Shown: positions 1-9,106, numbered from the stretch's first letter. The stretch is DNA of 64,000 bases from Chryseobacterium sp. GVT01B (GCF_019970045.1 NZ_JAHXYI010000001.1:186001-250000), one strand, 5' to 3'. Notes: generated by a model not told the origin, from the sequence alone. A program made the numbers and translations.

Positions 1-50
1 CCTTCAGCTTTTTGAAAAAGCATCCCGGTAATAAATTTTACAAAATTGGT

Positions 51-58
51 TATCTTTG
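51..58 (+). promoter_or_regulatory. Putative -7 promoter element of sufE
   Basis: TATCTTTG matches the Bacteroidota -7 consensus TAnnTTTG and lies 20 bases before the sufE ATG. No TTG is present at the expected -33 distance, so the call rests on the -7 element alone. Confidence 0.45.
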
Positions 59-78
59 CAAAAGAAATTTGATTAAAA

Positions 79-498
79 ATGACCATTAAAGAAAAACAGC
101 AGGAAATAATAGATGAATTCGCTTTTCTTGACGATTGGGAGCAAAAATACGAGTATATCATTGATCTCGGAAAAGAACTGAAAGGCTTACCGGAAGATAG
201 AAAAACAGAAGAAAATCTGATTAAAGGCTGCCAGAGTAAAGTTTGGATTGATGCTGAATTTAAAGATGGGAAACTTTTCTTTAATGCAGATTCTGACGGT
301 ATTTTACCCAAAGGAATTGTTTCTCTTTTAGTAAGTATTTATAGTGGGCATTCCACTCAGGAAATTCTGGATTCTGATTTTGATTTTATTGCGGAAATAG
401 GATTGCAGGAATTTCTTTCGCCATCCAGAGCTAATGGATTGATGGCAATGACCAAACAGATCAAGTTTTATGCAGTTGCTTACCAACTGAAATCATAG
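79..498 (+). CDS. sufE: SufE-family Fe-S cluster assembly protein
   Basis: A 139-residue cytosolic protein of normal SufE length. Family members accept persulfide sulfur from the cysteine desulfurase SufS and pass it to the SufBCD scaffold. The acceptor cysteine is expected at Cys51 in the motif KGCQSKVW, and the C-terminal part has the usual SRANGLMAM segment. The ATG at 79 follows a TATCTTTG promoter element. The next gene, a glycosyltransferase, begins two bases after the stop and is probably cotranscribed although functionally unrelated. No other suf gene lies beside it; a MIP18/SufT-like gene is found far away at about 50.3 kb. The family call is firm. Confidence 0.93.
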   Translation: MTIKEKQQEIIDEFAFLDDWEQKYEYIIDLGKELKGLPEDRKTEENLIKGCQSKVWIDAEFKDGKLFFNADSDGILPKGIVSLLVSIYSGHSTQEILDSDFDFIAEIGLQEFLSPSRANGLMAMTKQIKFYAVAYQLKS

Positions 499-500
499 CC

Positions 501-1472
501 GTGACAAAAATTTTAGCATATCGTTTTTCCGCATTCGGAGATGTTGCGATGACTGTGCCTGTTTTCAGAGAATTTCTGGAGCAGAACCCTGGCGTGGAAA
601 TTATTATGGTGTCCAGAAAGAATTTTGAAGCACTGTTTGCGGGAGTTCCCAATGTTACTTTTAAAGGAATTGATCTTGATGACTATAAAGGTCTCTTTGG
701 ATTGAGGAAACTGAGCAATGAACTGATCCGGGAGTTTAATCCGGATTGTATTGCCAATCTTCATGACGTAATACGGACCAAGGTTTTAGACAGAATATAT
801 AGAAGAAAAGGACTTAAAGTTTTCAAAATAGATAAGGGTAAAGAGGAGAAAGAGCATCTTACAGATGTATGGAACCTTGAGAAAGTACAATTGAAGAAAA
901 CCGTAGAGCGTTACGCAGACGTATTCCGTAAAATGGGATTCAAGCTTGAGCTTTCACATCAACTCAGACCGACTTCGGAACAAAAATCAGGAATTGGCTT
1001 TGCCCCTTTTGCCCAACACAAAGGAAAGATGCTTCCTTTGGAAAAATCCTATGAACTGGTCAGAATTCTGGCTCAGAAACATACGGTATATTTCTTTGGT
1101 GGAGGTAAAAAAGAAACTGAAACCCTTGAAAGATGGGAGAGCGAGATTCCTAATACAAAAAATCTTGCCGGAAAATTAAACCTTACAGAAGAACTCAATC
1201 ATATTGCCGGCCTGGAACTGATGATTTCCATGGATTCTGCGAATATGCACCTTGCAAGTCTGGTAGGAACAAGATGTGTTTCTATTTGGGGAGCTACTCA
1301 TCCTTATGCCGGATTTTTAGGTTTCGGGCAGCGTGAAGAAGATGTTGTTCAGGTAAAAGATCTTACCTGCAGGCCATGTTCTGTTTTTGGAGATAAAGAG
1401 TGCTACAGGGGAGACTGGGCTTGTCTTGAGGAGTTCAATATTCAGAAGGTGATAGACAGGGTTAATTTTTAA
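501..1472 (+). CDS. Glycosyltransferase family 9 (heptosyltransferase-like)
   Basis: A 323-residue protein with the two-Rossmann GT-B layout of the ADP-heptose:LPS heptosyltransferase family. The N-terminus (LAYRFSAFGDVAMTVPV) matches the family start, and the C-terminal half has the donor-binding segment ISMDSANMHLASLVGTRCVSIWGATHP. It probably adds a sugar to lipopolysaccharide or a related glycan at the inner face of the cytoplasmic membrane; donor and acceptor cannot be read from sequence. It starts with GTG, two bases after the sufE stop, which suggests one transcript. Its 3' end overlaps by 11 bases the convergent glycosyltransferase on the other strand. Confidence 0.85.
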   Translation: MTKILAYRFSAFGDVAMTVPVFREFLEQNPGVEIIMVSRKNFEALFAGVPNVTFKGIDLDDYKGLFGLRKLSNELIREFNPDCIANLHDVIRTKVLDRIYRRKGLKVFKIDKGKEEKEHLTDVWNLEKVQLKKTVERYADVFRKMGFKLELSHQLRPTSEQKSGIGFAPFAQHKGKMLPLEKSYELVRILAQKHTVYFFGGGKKETETLERWESEIPNTKNLAGKLNLTEELNHIAGLELMISMDSANMHLASLVGTRCVSIWGATHPYAGFLGFGQREEDVVQVKDLTCRPCSVFGDKECYRGDWACLEEFNIQKVIDRVNF

Positions 1473-2583
1473 AAATAATCTTTACCATCTCTTCGGCTTT
1501 AGCATAATCCGAATGTGTTTTTTCTAAGATTTGCTTTCTCTTTTCAGAATCAGCATAGTCTTTTTCAGCTGAGATGATAATCTGTTGGCGAATTTCGGCC
1601 ATATTACCTCCATACAGGCATAAATTTGTCAAAACAGGATCATCTGTAACATTTTCATTAATAATCACAAAACGGCTGTTATAAAGGGTGTTGAAAAGCT
1701 TCACCTTGGTTCCTGAATTCTGGAAAGAAATCAGAATATTGGCATGGGCATTTTCCAGAAGATTGTGAAGGTTTTCCGTGGTTTGGATAGGAGTGAGGGT
1801 AATATTTTCGATCGTTGAAATCCTCTTTTTAATGTCTTCACCGGCGCGGTCGGAGGCCACAAGAAGTTTATACTGTGGAAGAGTTTTGAATAAATCAATA
1901 GTCTCAATCAGTGCTCTTTTGTTATCGGCGGTGGTAAGGTCTCCATGAAAAAGAAAATAATTTCCTTTTTTATCCAGTTGCTTTACCCATTGATTGCCGT
2001 GGAAAATATGAATTAACTGTGCGTTTTTCGAATAAGTTTCCACTTCATTATATTCCTTTTCAGACAGACAGAATATAGCTTCAAACTTCTTTAAAAGCTT
2101 TTTTTGATATCCTTTATATTTTAAGGATTCAATTCTGTAAACAATCTTTTTAAAAATATTTTTTTCTGATAAAGAAAGCCCTTTATAATACTCCGTTTCG
2201 TTGTTGTGATGGCGGAGATATAGTTTGTGCCTGTTATCTTTCAAAAACCTGATGATGGATGTTGTCTGCAGTCCTTCAAATAATATAGGAGCGTTGGTCT
2301 TTTCCAGATTTTTAAGTAGGAGCTCAGAATTTCTTATTACGACAGCAAAAGGAATTCCTGAAAAATAGAGGAGTGGATTCTTTTTCTTTTCATAAAAAAA
2401 GACATTTTCAGTAATTTCCTCAACTTCCGGATCAATCTTTACAGGAATTTTGTCTACAAAGCAATGAAGGTGGATTTTTATTCCCGAATCAGATAGAGCC
2501 TTAATCTTATAATACACATCAATGATCCCGCCATAAGAAGGAGGATAGGGATAGTTGAATGATATGATATGGAGTTCCTTCAC
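1462..2583 (-). CDS. Glycosyltransferase, GT-B type
   Basis: A 373-residue protein that looks like a GT-B sugar transferase. The N-terminus has the SFNYPYPPSYGGIIDVYYK segment typical of GT4-like enzymes, and the middle reads NYFLFHGDLTTADNK, like the start of the donor-binding domain. The usual EX7E motif is not clear, so the exact family is uncertain. It is convergent with the GT9 gene and overlaps it by 11 bases. A TACCTTTG element on the minus strand lies 23 bases before the start, so it has its own promoter. A role in surface polysaccharide or LPS assembly is inferred from family and neighbour. Confidence 0.7.
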   Translation of the reverse strand: MKELHIISFNYPYPPSYGGIIDVYYKIKALSDSGIKIHLHCFVDKIPVKIDPEVEEITENVFFYEKKKNPLLYFSGIPFAVVIRNSELLLKNLEKTNAPILFEGLQTTSIIRFLKDNRHKLYLRHHNNETEYYKGLSLSEKNIFKKIVYRIESLKYKGYQKKLLKKFEAIFCLSEKEYNEVETYSKNAQLIHIFHGNQWVKQLDKKGNYFLFHGDLTTADNKRALIETIDLFKTLPQYKLLVASDRAGEDIKKRISTIENITLTPIQTTENLHNLLENAHANILISFQNSGTKVKLFNTLYNSRFVIINENVTDDPVLTNLCLYGGNMAEIRQQIIISAEKDYADSEKRKQILEKTHSDYAKAEEMVKIIFKN

Positions 2584-2605
2584 GTCACGCGAATTCAGTT
2601 GCGTG

Positions 2606-2613
2606 CAAAGGTA
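2606..2613 (-). promoter_or_regulatory. Putative -7 promoter element of the glycosyltransferase gene
   Basis: On the minus strand this reads TACCTTTG, an exact TAnnTTTG match 23 bases before the ATG at 2583. The -33 position is not recognisable. Confidence 0.45.
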
Positions 2614-2701
2614 AATAAATATAAGGAAAGGAGGTTAGGAAACTCTTAAATAGCTTAGGAATAAAAAAAAAAAAATCTCCCAATTTCTTGAGAGATTTTT
2701 G

Positions 2702-2776
2702 TGGGTCCTGAGGGATTCGAACCCCCGACCCTCTGGGTGTAAACCAGATGCTCTGAACCAACTGAGCTAAGAACCC
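2702..2776 (-). tRNA. tRNA-Val (anticodon UAC), copy 1
   Basis: The reverse complement folds as a complete cloverleaf: acceptor stem GGGTTCT/AGGACCC, D arm GCTC/GAGC, anticodon stem TCTGG/CCAGA with loop TTTACAC giving anticodon UAC, and T arm with GTTCGAATC. The discriminator A is encoded, but CCA is not. Its sequence is identical to the second copy 108 bases away. Confidence 0.95.
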
Positions 2777-2809
2777 GAATTTTTTTGAAAGGTTTCGTTT
2801 CCTTTTCTG

Positions 2810-2884
2810 TGGGTCCTGAGGGATTCGAACCCCCGACCCTCTGGGTGTAAACCAGATGCTCTGAACCAACTGAGCTAAGAACCC
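2810..2884 (-). tRNA. tRNA-Val (anticodon UAC), copy 2
   Basis: Identical in all 75 bases to the copy at 2702-2776, with the same cloverleaf and UAC anticodon. On the minus strand this is the upstream copy. The two lie in tandem with a 33-base spacer and are probably processed from one transcript. Confidence 0.95.
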
Positions 2885-2933
2885 TCTAGACTTGTTCTCT
2901 TGTTTAGAGTGGTGCAAATATACGACTTATTCT

Positions 2934-4172
2934 TTAATCTCCAAATTTTTTTTCTAAAAAATCTCCCACTACGAAGTTGCTTCCGCCGATAAAAATCATT
3001 TCTTCATTTGTACATCGTTCTTTTGCAGTAAGATACGCTTCCTCTACGGAATCAAAAATTTTATAAAAAATTTTCGCCTCCTGAAGCAGATTTTCATAAT
3101 CTTCCGGATGTCTTCCCCTGTTGATGGATGGTTTTGCAAAATAGAACTCAGAATTTTCAGGAAGTAATTTCATCACATCATCTATTTTTTTGTCATTCAC
3201 AAACCCCAAAATGACATGCTTGTGTCTGTCAATTGAGTTTAATTGTGAAAAAACATACTCCAAACCTGCCTGATTGTGCCCCGTATCACAAATCGTAAGC
3301 GGATTTTGTGAAAACTCAAACCAACGGCCAATAAATCCTGTATTCTGATGAACATGGAGCAGACCATTTTCAAGATCTTTGTCGGAAATATGCACTTTCA
3401 GTTTTCTCAATTCCTCTACTGCAGCCAATACGACACTGATATTTTTCTTCTGATAATTTCCTTTCAAATCAGATTCAAGATTTGTATGAATAAGAGTGGC
3501 ATCTATAAACGGTGCATTTTCTTTAATCGCTTTCTCTCGGATGATATTTTTGACTGCTTCATTCTCGTCACCGGAAATAACAGGGATATTACTTTTAACA
3601 ATTCCTGCTTTCTCGGCTGCAATCTCTTCAATGGTATCTCCCAAAATATTCTGATGATCCAGCTGAACATTCGTAATAGCAGAGATCAGGGGTGTAATAA
3701 TATTTGTTGAATCCAGTCTTCCTCCCAATCCTACTTCGATAATGGCAAAATCTACCTGTTGCTGATAAAAATATTCAAAAGCCATAATTGTGGTAAATTC
3801 AAAGAAAGAAGGTCGGATATCTTCCGGAAGTGTTCTTAGTTTTTGAATAAACTCAAAGACAAATTCTTTATTACAGTTTTTGCCATTGACTTTAATACGC
3901 TCTGTGAAGTCTATCAGGTGCGGAGAATTGTACAATCCGGTTTTATAACCAGCCTCCTGAAGAACGGATGCCAGCATATTGCTTGAAGAGCCTTTTCCGT
4001 TGGTCCCGCCGATATGGATACATTTTATTTTATCCTGAGGATTTCCAAAGAAAGTACAAAGCTTTGTAATATTGTCAAGCCCGGGTTTATAAGCCTTCTG
4101 TCCATCTATCTGATAGTTGGGCATCTGCACGAAAAGCCAGTCAATAGCTTCCTGATATTGTTCATTTGTCAT
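2934..4172 (-). CDS. folC: Bifunctional folylpolyglutamate synthase / dihydrofolate synthase
   Basis: A 412-residue cytosolic Mur-ligase-family enzyme that adds glutamate to dihydropteroate and/or folates, using ATP. The P-loop is GTNGKGSSSNM near residue 58, the central segment has EVGLGGRLDSTN, and the C-terminal domain has CDTGHNQAG, all FolC signatures. Length is normal for the family. The gene stands alone on the minus strand between the tRNA-Val pair and the divergently transcribed TolC-type gene, with about 180 bases of AT-rich DNA upstream. Confidence 0.93.
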   Translation of the reverse strand: MTNEQYQEAIDWLFVQMPNYQIDGQKAYKPGLDNITKLCTFFGNPQDKIKCIHIGGTNGKGSSSNMLASVLQEAGYKTGLYNSPHLIDFTERIKVNGKNCNKEFVFEFIQKLRTLPEDIRPSFFEFTTIMAFEYFYQQQVDFAIIEVGLGGRLDSTNIITPLISAITNVQLDHQNILGDTIEEIAAEKAGIVKSNIPVISGDENEAVKNIIREKAIKENAPFIDATLIHTNLESDLKGNYQKKNISVVLAAVEELRKLKVHISDKDLENGLLHVHQNTGFIGRWFEFSQNPLTICDTGHNQAGLEYVFSQLNSIDRHKHVILGFVNDKKIDDVMKLLPENSEFYFAKPSINRGRHPEDYENLLQEAKIFYKIFDSVEEAYLTAKERCTNEEMIFIGGSNFVVGDFLEKKFGD

Positions 4173-4356
4173 GCTACAAAATTCCCAAAAGTTTTCTTAA
4201 AAAAAAATATAATTTTTCAATCTGTAACTTTTTTATATTTAATTCGTCTAATATTGAAAAATCTTAATATGAAGTCGCTGTGATTTGCATTTACAATACT
4301 GATGAAGATGACACGATTCCATATGACCATTAAAAACAAATAAACATCTACATAAT

Positions 4357-5679
4357 ATGAAAAAAGTTTGGATCATCGTTTTTGGATTAGGTTATCTGGG
4401 TTTAAGCGCTCAGAAGAAATGGTCCTTAAAAGAATGTGTAAGCTATGCAGTGGAGCATAATCTTCAGGTTATCCAAAATCAGTATAACAAACAAAACCAG
4501 GAATACAATCTTAAAGCCGCCCAAAAAGAATACTTGCCTTCTGTATCGGGAAGTATGACGAATGGGGTGAGCTTCGGGCAAGGGTCATTAGGAGCCGGAA
4601 GTTTTAGAAACGATAGATTCAATAACAATATTAGTCTAGGTGCTGAGATTTTGCTCTATAATAATGGGAGATTAGAGAAAAATGTAAGAAAGGCCCAGTT
4701 TGATGTAGAAGCCAGTCAATATGACATTGAAACCATTAAAAATGATATCTCTCTTCAGATTGCTCAACAATATCTGACTACTTTGTTGAATAAAGAGATT
4801 GTTAAAATCTCTCAGAGTGCCGTAGATAATGCTCAGAAACAGTTTGACAGAGCTAAAATCACCACTCAGGTTGGAACAACAGCCCAGACGGTTCTGGCGG
4901 AGGCTGAAGCTGCACTGGCAAGAGAAAAACAAAATCTTAAAACTGCAGAAGTAAATGTTGGTCGTGCTTTGTTTGCCATCGTTCAGCTTTTACAGCTTTC
5001 AGATTATAAGGGTTTTGATGTGGAAGATGTGAATATTCCGGAAAAACTTGATTTACAACTTACTACTGCAGATGAAGTGCTTACAACGGCTTATGAGATA
5101 CAACCGCAGATCAAAGCAGCTGAAAGCAGAATAAGATCTGCCGAAGCACAAACTGAGGTAAGCAGAACAGCATTCTGGCCAACGCTAACAGGCAGTGCAG
5201 GGCTTATCACTTTCTATAACAGGCAGTTTGATCCTGTGCCAGGTGTTGTGCAGGGAACTTTTTTTGAACAATATAAAGATCAGTTTGGACAAAATGTAGG
5301 GTTATCACTTAATATTCCTATCTTCAATAAGGGGAAAACAAAACTTCAGGTAGAACAGTCTAAAATAAATGAAAGTTTAGCCAAGAATTCCTTGGAACAA
5401 CAGAAACAGACCGTAAGACAAAACGTACAGAAAGCTCAGTTTGATGCTGACGCTAATTATGAAACCTACCTGTCAGCAGTAGAAGCAGAGAAAAGTTCGA
5501 AACTGGCTCTTGATTTTGCTGACAAAAGTTATACAGCAGGAAGAACAACCATCTATGACGTCAATGTGGCGAGAAATAATTATGCAAATGCACAGGGATC
5601 AGTAGCGCAGGCAAAATATAATTATCTTTTTAGTCTTAAACTATTGAATTTCTATGCAGGAATTCCATTAAGTTTGTAA
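4357..5679 (+). CDS. TolC-family outer-membrane efflux protein
   Basis: A 440-residue protein with an N-terminal signal peptide (cleavage near LGLSAQ) followed by the duplicated helical/beta-barrel TolC fold: two long alanine- and glutamine-rich helical stretches, around residues 110-200 and 330-420, and a start of mature sequence (WSLKECVSYAVEHN) typical of the family. Such proteins form the outer-membrane channel of tripartite export or type I secretion systems. No inner-membrane pump or adaptor gene is beside it, so the partner is unknown. The SprT-like gene starts two bases after its stop and may be cotranscribed. Confidence 0.9.
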   Translation: MKKVWIIVFGLGYLGLSAQKKWSLKECVSYAVEHNLQVIQNQYNKQNQEYNLKAAQKEYLPSVSGSMTNGVSFGQGSLGAGSFRNDRFNNNISLGAEILLYNNGRLEKNVRKAQFDVEASQYDIETIKNDISLQIAQQYLTTLLNKEIVKISQSAVDNAQKQFDRAKITTQVGTTAQTVLAEAEAALAREKQNLKTAEVNVGRALFAIVQLLQLSDYKGFDVEDVNIPEKLDLQLTTADEVLTTAYEIQPQIKAAESRIRSAEAQTEVSRTAFWPTLTGSAGLITFYNRQFDPVPGVVQGTFFEQYKDQFGQNVGLSLNIPIFNKGKTKLQVEQSKINESLAKNSLEQQKQTVRQNVQKAQFDADANYETYLSAVEAEKSSKLALDFADKSYTAGRTTIYDVNVARNNYANAQGSVAQAKYNYLFSLKLLNFYAGIPLSL

Positions 5680-5680
5680 A

Positions 5681-6274
5681 ATGCCAATTCAATCATTAGA
5701 AAAATATTTACCTAAAAAAAACACTCTTAAATATTTAAGAATCTGGTTTTCAGATTACTATATACATATAAAGGTTACTAGAAACAGGAATTCAAAACTG
5801 GGAGATTACAGAAAGCTTCCGGACAATTCCCATGAAATAACGGTAAACTCTACGCTTACTCCGCAACTTTTTTTCTTTGTACTGACCCATGAGCTTGCGC
5901 ACCTGATTGCGTTTGAAAAATATGGACGAAAAATATCTCCTCATGGCAACGAATGGAAAGAAACTTTCAGAAATATGCTCCTTGAAAGCCTTGAAATTTA
6001 TGATGACGAGTTAAAACCCATCATCATAAAGTTTTCAAAATCACCCAAAGCAAACTTTATGGCAAGCCCTGATCTGGTAAGGTATTTTCATACTGAGAAA
6101 CAAGATGATACTCTTCATTTTATCGAGGAACTTCAGAAGGGGGAGTTTTTTATATACCGCAACGAAAAGTATTTATTAGAAGGTCTGGTTAAAAAAAACT
6201 ATCTTTGTAAGAACCTGGCTACTGGAAGGAAGTATTCTTTCAAGCCATTAGCTAGGGTAGAAAAATGTAGTTAA
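5681..6274 (+). CDS. SprT-like zinc metallopeptidase-fold protein
   Basis: A 197-residue protein with an SprT-like domain. The zinc-binding motif HELAH is at residues 70-74, and the third ligand is probably His88 in the ISPHGNEW segment. The C-terminal half has no zinc-ribbon cysteine set, unlike some SprT proteins. Related eukaryotic Spartan proteases cleave DNA-protein crosslinks; the bacterial role is not settled. The gene is packed between the TolC-type gene (one base apart) and the mannose-1-phosphate guanylyltransferase gene (two bases apart), so the three probably share a transcript. Confidence 0.85.
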   Translation: MPIQSLEKYLPKKNTLKYLRIWFSDYYIHIKVTRNRNSKLGDYRKLPDNSHEITVNSTLTPQLFFFVLTHELAHLIAFEKYGRKISPHGNEWKETFRNMLLESLEIYDDELKPIIIKFSKSPKANFMASPDLVRYFHTEKQDDTLHFIEELQKGEFFIYRNEKYLLEGLVKKNYLCKNLATGRKYSFKPLARVEKCS

Positions 6275-6276
6275 GA

Positions 6277-7359
6277 ATGTTAAAATCAGATAGATACTGC
6301 GTTATAATGGCGGGAGGAATCGGGAGCCGGTTCTGGCCGATGAGCACGCAGAAATTTCCAAAACAGTTTCAGGATATTTTAGGTACCGGGCGTACTATGA
6401 TTCAGCAGACCTATGACAGAATCAGCAAGGTAATTCCTAAAGAGCAAATATTCGTGATTACGAATAAAGAGTATGTGGCTCTTTCCCATCAGCAGCTTCC
6501 GGAGATTCCTGAAGAAAACATTGTGGGGGAACCGCTTATGAAAAATACGGCTGCATGTAACTTATACATGGCCAACAAGATTGCTGAGATTAATCCGGAT
6601 GCAACAATGATTGTGCTTCCGGCAGATCACCTGATCCTGAAAGAGGATGTATTTTTGGAAAAAGTGGAGCTGGCATTTGAGGTAGCTTCAAAACATGATT
6701 ATCTGGTAACATTAGGGATTACTCCAACAAGGCCTGATACGGGCTACGGTTACATTCAATTTGTAGAAAAAAAGGGTTCTGACTATTTTAAAGTTAAAAC
6801 ATTCACAGAAAAACCTATTCTTGAAATTGCCCAAAGCTTCTTGGAAAGTGGCGATTTCCTTTGGAATGCCGGTATTTTTATTTGGAATGTAAAAAGTATT
6901 CACCATGCTTTTGACCTTTATCTTCCTGAAATGATGCAGCATTTTATGGCTTGTGAATACAATTCTGAAAAGGAAAAAAGCTGTATTGAAACTATTTATC
7001 CAAAAGTTCAGAAAATCTCTATTGATAACGGGATTTTGGAAAAAGCAAAGAATGTATATGTGATTCCATCAGATTTAGGATGGAGCGATCTGGGAACATG
7101 GACCTCTGTTTACGAAAATACAGAAAAAGATAAAGACGGAAATGCTGTAAAACTAAAGCACTTACTTTCCTATAATTCAAAAGGAAACATTATCCGTCTG
7201 AGAAATAATAACAAGGCGGTAATCATTGACGGCCTTGAAAACTACATTGTTGTAGATACCGATAAAGCACTTCTTATCTGCCCGCGGGATAACGACCAGC
7301 TTATAAAAGATTATGTTCTGGACTTAAAGAATTTTAAGAAAGGAGATAAGTTTATGTAA
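6277..7359 (+). CDS. manC: Mannose-1-phosphate guanylyltransferase
   Basis: A 360-residue cytosolic nucleotidyltransferase that makes GDP-mannose from mannose-1-phosphate and GTP. The signature GGIGSRFWPMSTQKFPKQF starts at residue 13; FTEKP and the NAGIF segment near residue 190 also match the family. It lacks the C-terminal cupin isomerase domain of the long bifunctional enzymes, so it is the single-function form. GDP-mannose feeds surface polysaccharide and LPS synthesis, consistent with the glycosyltransferases at the start of the window. It is close behind the SprT-like gene. Confidence 0.92.
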   Translation: MLKSDRYCVIMAGGIGSRFWPMSTQKFPKQFQDILGTGRTMIQQTYDRISKVIPKEQIFVITNKEYVALSHQQLPEIPEENIVGEPLMKNTAACNLYMANKIAEINPDATMIVLPADHLILKEDVFLEKVELAFEVASKHDYLVTLGITPTRPDTGYGYIQFVEKKGSDYFKVKTFTEKPILEIAQSFLESGDFLWNAGIFIWNVKSIHHAFDLYLPEMMQHFMACEYNSEKEKSCIETIYPKVQKISIDNGILEKAKNVYVIPSDLGWSDLGTWTSVYENTEKDKDGNAVKLKHLLSYNSKGNIIRLRNNNKAVIIDGLENYIVVDTDKALLICPRDNDQLIKDYVLDLKNFKKGDKFM

Positions 7360-7391
7360 AATTTGGTATATTTTCTGCTGATTTTTAAATT

Positions 7392-8054
7392 ATGATTAAA
7401 GCTGCAACCCGATTTACAATTCTTATATTTTTACTTTTGGGAGTCTTAGGATTTTCTCAGGAGAAGAAAAAATTTTCAAGCATTCCGAATATTTTACAGC
7501 AGATCAATCCAAGTAATAGGGTAGATTCATGGATATTGGTATACAACAGCTATGGAAAAGGTGAAGAAATAAAAATTTCGGGTAAGGTGGATTATACCCC
7601 TCAGTTCTCCGGATTTAATCTTTTTCCCAGTGAAGACAGCTTTTATTATATTGCTTATTCAGAAGCTGGAAAAGTTAATTATGTTACCGATATTGAAGGA
7701 CTTAAGAAGTTCATAGACCGGATTGATAATGCCCAGGAAGCCGCCGTAATGCTGGCTGCTGAAGGATATATGGTGGATGAGGAATTCAAAGACCTTGCAG
7801 GTAACTATCATGAAGACAAATCGAATTATTATCTTGACCTTGGAAAACTAACCTCAAAGGAATGTCCTTATCAGAAAACGCATTATACGGTGACTGTAAA
7901 TAAATCAACAGGTGCTGTAGGTAATGTGAAGGACAATGGAACCTATATCGAGCTTTACAATAAAAAGTGTGCTAATAACCCGAGACTTTTAAAAATCGAA
8001 AAAAAAGAAGAACCAAAGAAAGATGAGCCTAAAAAAACACCCAAGCGCAGATAA
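7392..8054 (+). CDS. Secreted protein of unknown function
   Basis: A 220-residue protein with an N-terminal signal peptide (hydrophobic residues 10-20, likely cleavage after GFSQ). The mature part is mixed alpha/beta with no motif I recognise. The last 20 residues are lysine-, proline- and glutamate-rich and could be disordered. It starts 32 bases after manC and overlaps the following acetyltransferase gene by 32 bases in a different frame, so the two are probably translationally coupled. Export is well supported; function is unknown. Confidence 0.75.
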   Translation: MIKAATRFTILIFLLLGVLGFSQEKKKFSSIPNILQQINPSNRVDSWILVYNSYGKGEEIKISGKVDYTPQFSGFNLFPSEDSFYYIAYSEAGKVNYVTDIEGLKKFIDRIDNAQEAAVMLAAEGYMVDEEFKDLAGNYHEDKSNYYLDLGKLTSKECPYQKTHYTVTVNKSTGAVGNVKDNGTYIELYNKKCANNPRLLKIEKKEEPKKDEPKKTPKRR

Positions 8055-8556
8055 CACTTATGAGACTGAACGATTAATACTTCGTCCAATGTCCCGTGAA
8101 GACAGAGACTTTGTTTTTGAGCTTTATAACAGACCAAAATTTATTCAACATATCGGCAACCGTAATGTTAATAGCATTGAAGATGCAGAAAATTATATCC
8201 TAAACAGATTTGCTCCTCAGATTGAAAGACTTGGATTTGGAAACTATCTTTTAGTGACTAAAGACGGAAATGAAAAAGTAGGCGCAGTAGGAATCTTTGA
8301 AAGAGAAGGATTGGATATTGTAGATATAGGATATTCTCTGCTGGAAGAGTTTGAAGGTAAAGGATATGCTTTTGAAGCGGCTCAGAAGGTCAAATCTATT
8401 GGAATGGATGATTTTGGATTAACAAAAATATCTGCCATCATTTCAAAAGATAACGTTCCTTCCCAAAAACTAATCGAAAAGTTAGGACTAAGGTTTAAAA
8501 AATATGTCACTCTTCCCGGAGAAACTGAAGAATTAAACTATTACGAAACAGAATAA
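8023..8556 (+). CDS. GNAT-family N-acetyltransferase (RimJ/RimL-like)
   Basis: A 177-residue acetyl-CoA-dependent acetyltransferase. It opens with the TERLILRPMSREDRD segment typical of the RimJ/RimL branch, and the acetyl-CoA binding region is near GYSLLEEFEGKGYAFEAA, followed by NVPSQKLIEKLGL. The substrate is unknown. The only in-frame ATG giving the full domain is at 8023, inside the 3' end of the preceding secreted-protein gene, so the overlap is probably real. A 17-bp stem lies just downstream. Confidence 0.85.
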   Translation: MSLKKHPSADNTYETERLILRPMSREDRDFVFELYNRPKFIQHIGNRNVNSIEDAENYILNRFAPQIERLGFGNYLLVTKDGNEKVGAVGIFEREGLDIVDIGYSLLEEFEGKGYAFEAAQKVKSIGMDDFGLTKISAIISKDNVPSQKLIEKLGLRFKKYVTLPGETEELNYYETE

Positions 8557-8567
8557 TAAATTAAAAA

Positions 8568-8612
8568 AATATTTTCACAAATAATACAACCTGTGTTATT
8601 TGTGAAAATATT
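8568..8612. terminator. Perfect 17-bp inverted repeat between convergent genes
   Basis: Arms at 8568-8584 and 8596-8612 pair perfectly over 17 bases around an 11-base loop. It lies between the acetyltransferase gene and the convergent bcp gene and probably ends transcription from one or both sides. No long T run follows on either strand, so it could instead be a dispersed repeat unit. Confidence 0.5.
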
Positions 8613-8639
8613 CGTGATATCCGTGTTTGAAAAAAGAAG

Positions 8640-9089
8640 TTATCCCTCCAGAATCTGCTCAGCAGCAGTCTTTGAAGTCACTTTTTCAATTACTCTTGTA
8701 CAAATGCCATTTTCATCAAAGATAAAAGTGGTTCTTACAATTCCCATATAGGTTTTTCCAAACGTTTTTTTCTCCTGCCATACCCCGAATTTCTCAATGA
8801 TGTTATGATTTTCATCCGCAATAAGATCATAAGGAAAAGCAAATTTGCTGTGGAAATTCTTCTGCTTTTTTACTGAATCACCACTTATTCCCAATAATTG
8901 AAATCCCGCTTTTTTAAGCTGAGTATAATTATCACTCAGGTTGCAGGCTTCCACCGTGCAGGTTGGTGTATTTGCTTGCGGATAAAAGAAAACCACTAGT
9001 CTTTTTCCAATTAATTTTGATGAGGTTACTGTTTCTCCGTCCTGATTGAGTTCTTCAAATTCAGGTAATTTATCTCCAACTTTCAGCAT
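8640..9089 (-). CDS. bcp: Thioredoxin-dependent thiol peroxidase (BCP-type peroxiredoxin)
   Basis: A 149-residue peroxiredoxin that reduces hydroperoxides with electrons from thioredoxin. The motif PQANTPTCTVEACN gives a peroxidatic cysteine at residue 44 and a probable resolving cysteine at 49, the CX4C arrangement of the bacterioferritin-comigratory-protein group. Length is standard. It is transcribed divergently from nth, and the two starts are only 33 bases apart. A TAAATTTG element at 9107-9114 with TTTG 20 bases further upstream forms its promoter. Confidence 0.92.
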   Translation of the reverse strand: MLKVGDKLPEFEELNQDGETVTSSKLIGKRLVVFFYPQANTPTCTVEACNLSDNYTQLKKAGFQLLGISGDSVKKQKNFHSKFAFPYDLIADENHNIIEKFGVWQEKKTFGKTYMGIVRTTFIFDENGICTRVIEKVTSKTAAEQILEG

Positions 9090-9096
9090 AATGATT

Positions 9097-9104
9097 TAAT
9101 TTTG
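9097..9104 (+). promoter_or_regulatory. Putative -7 promoter element of nth
   Basis: TAATTTTG matches TAnnTTTG and ends 18 bases before the ATG at 9123. It rules out the upstream in-frame TTG at 9102 as the start, because that codon lies inside the element. Confidence 0.5.
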
Positions 9105-9106
9105 TT

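Noticed and set aside
2585..2917. A 110-codon open frame on the minus strand with an internal repeat
   Set aside because: It is formed by reading through the two identical tRNA-Val genes; the repeat is the tRNA sequence.
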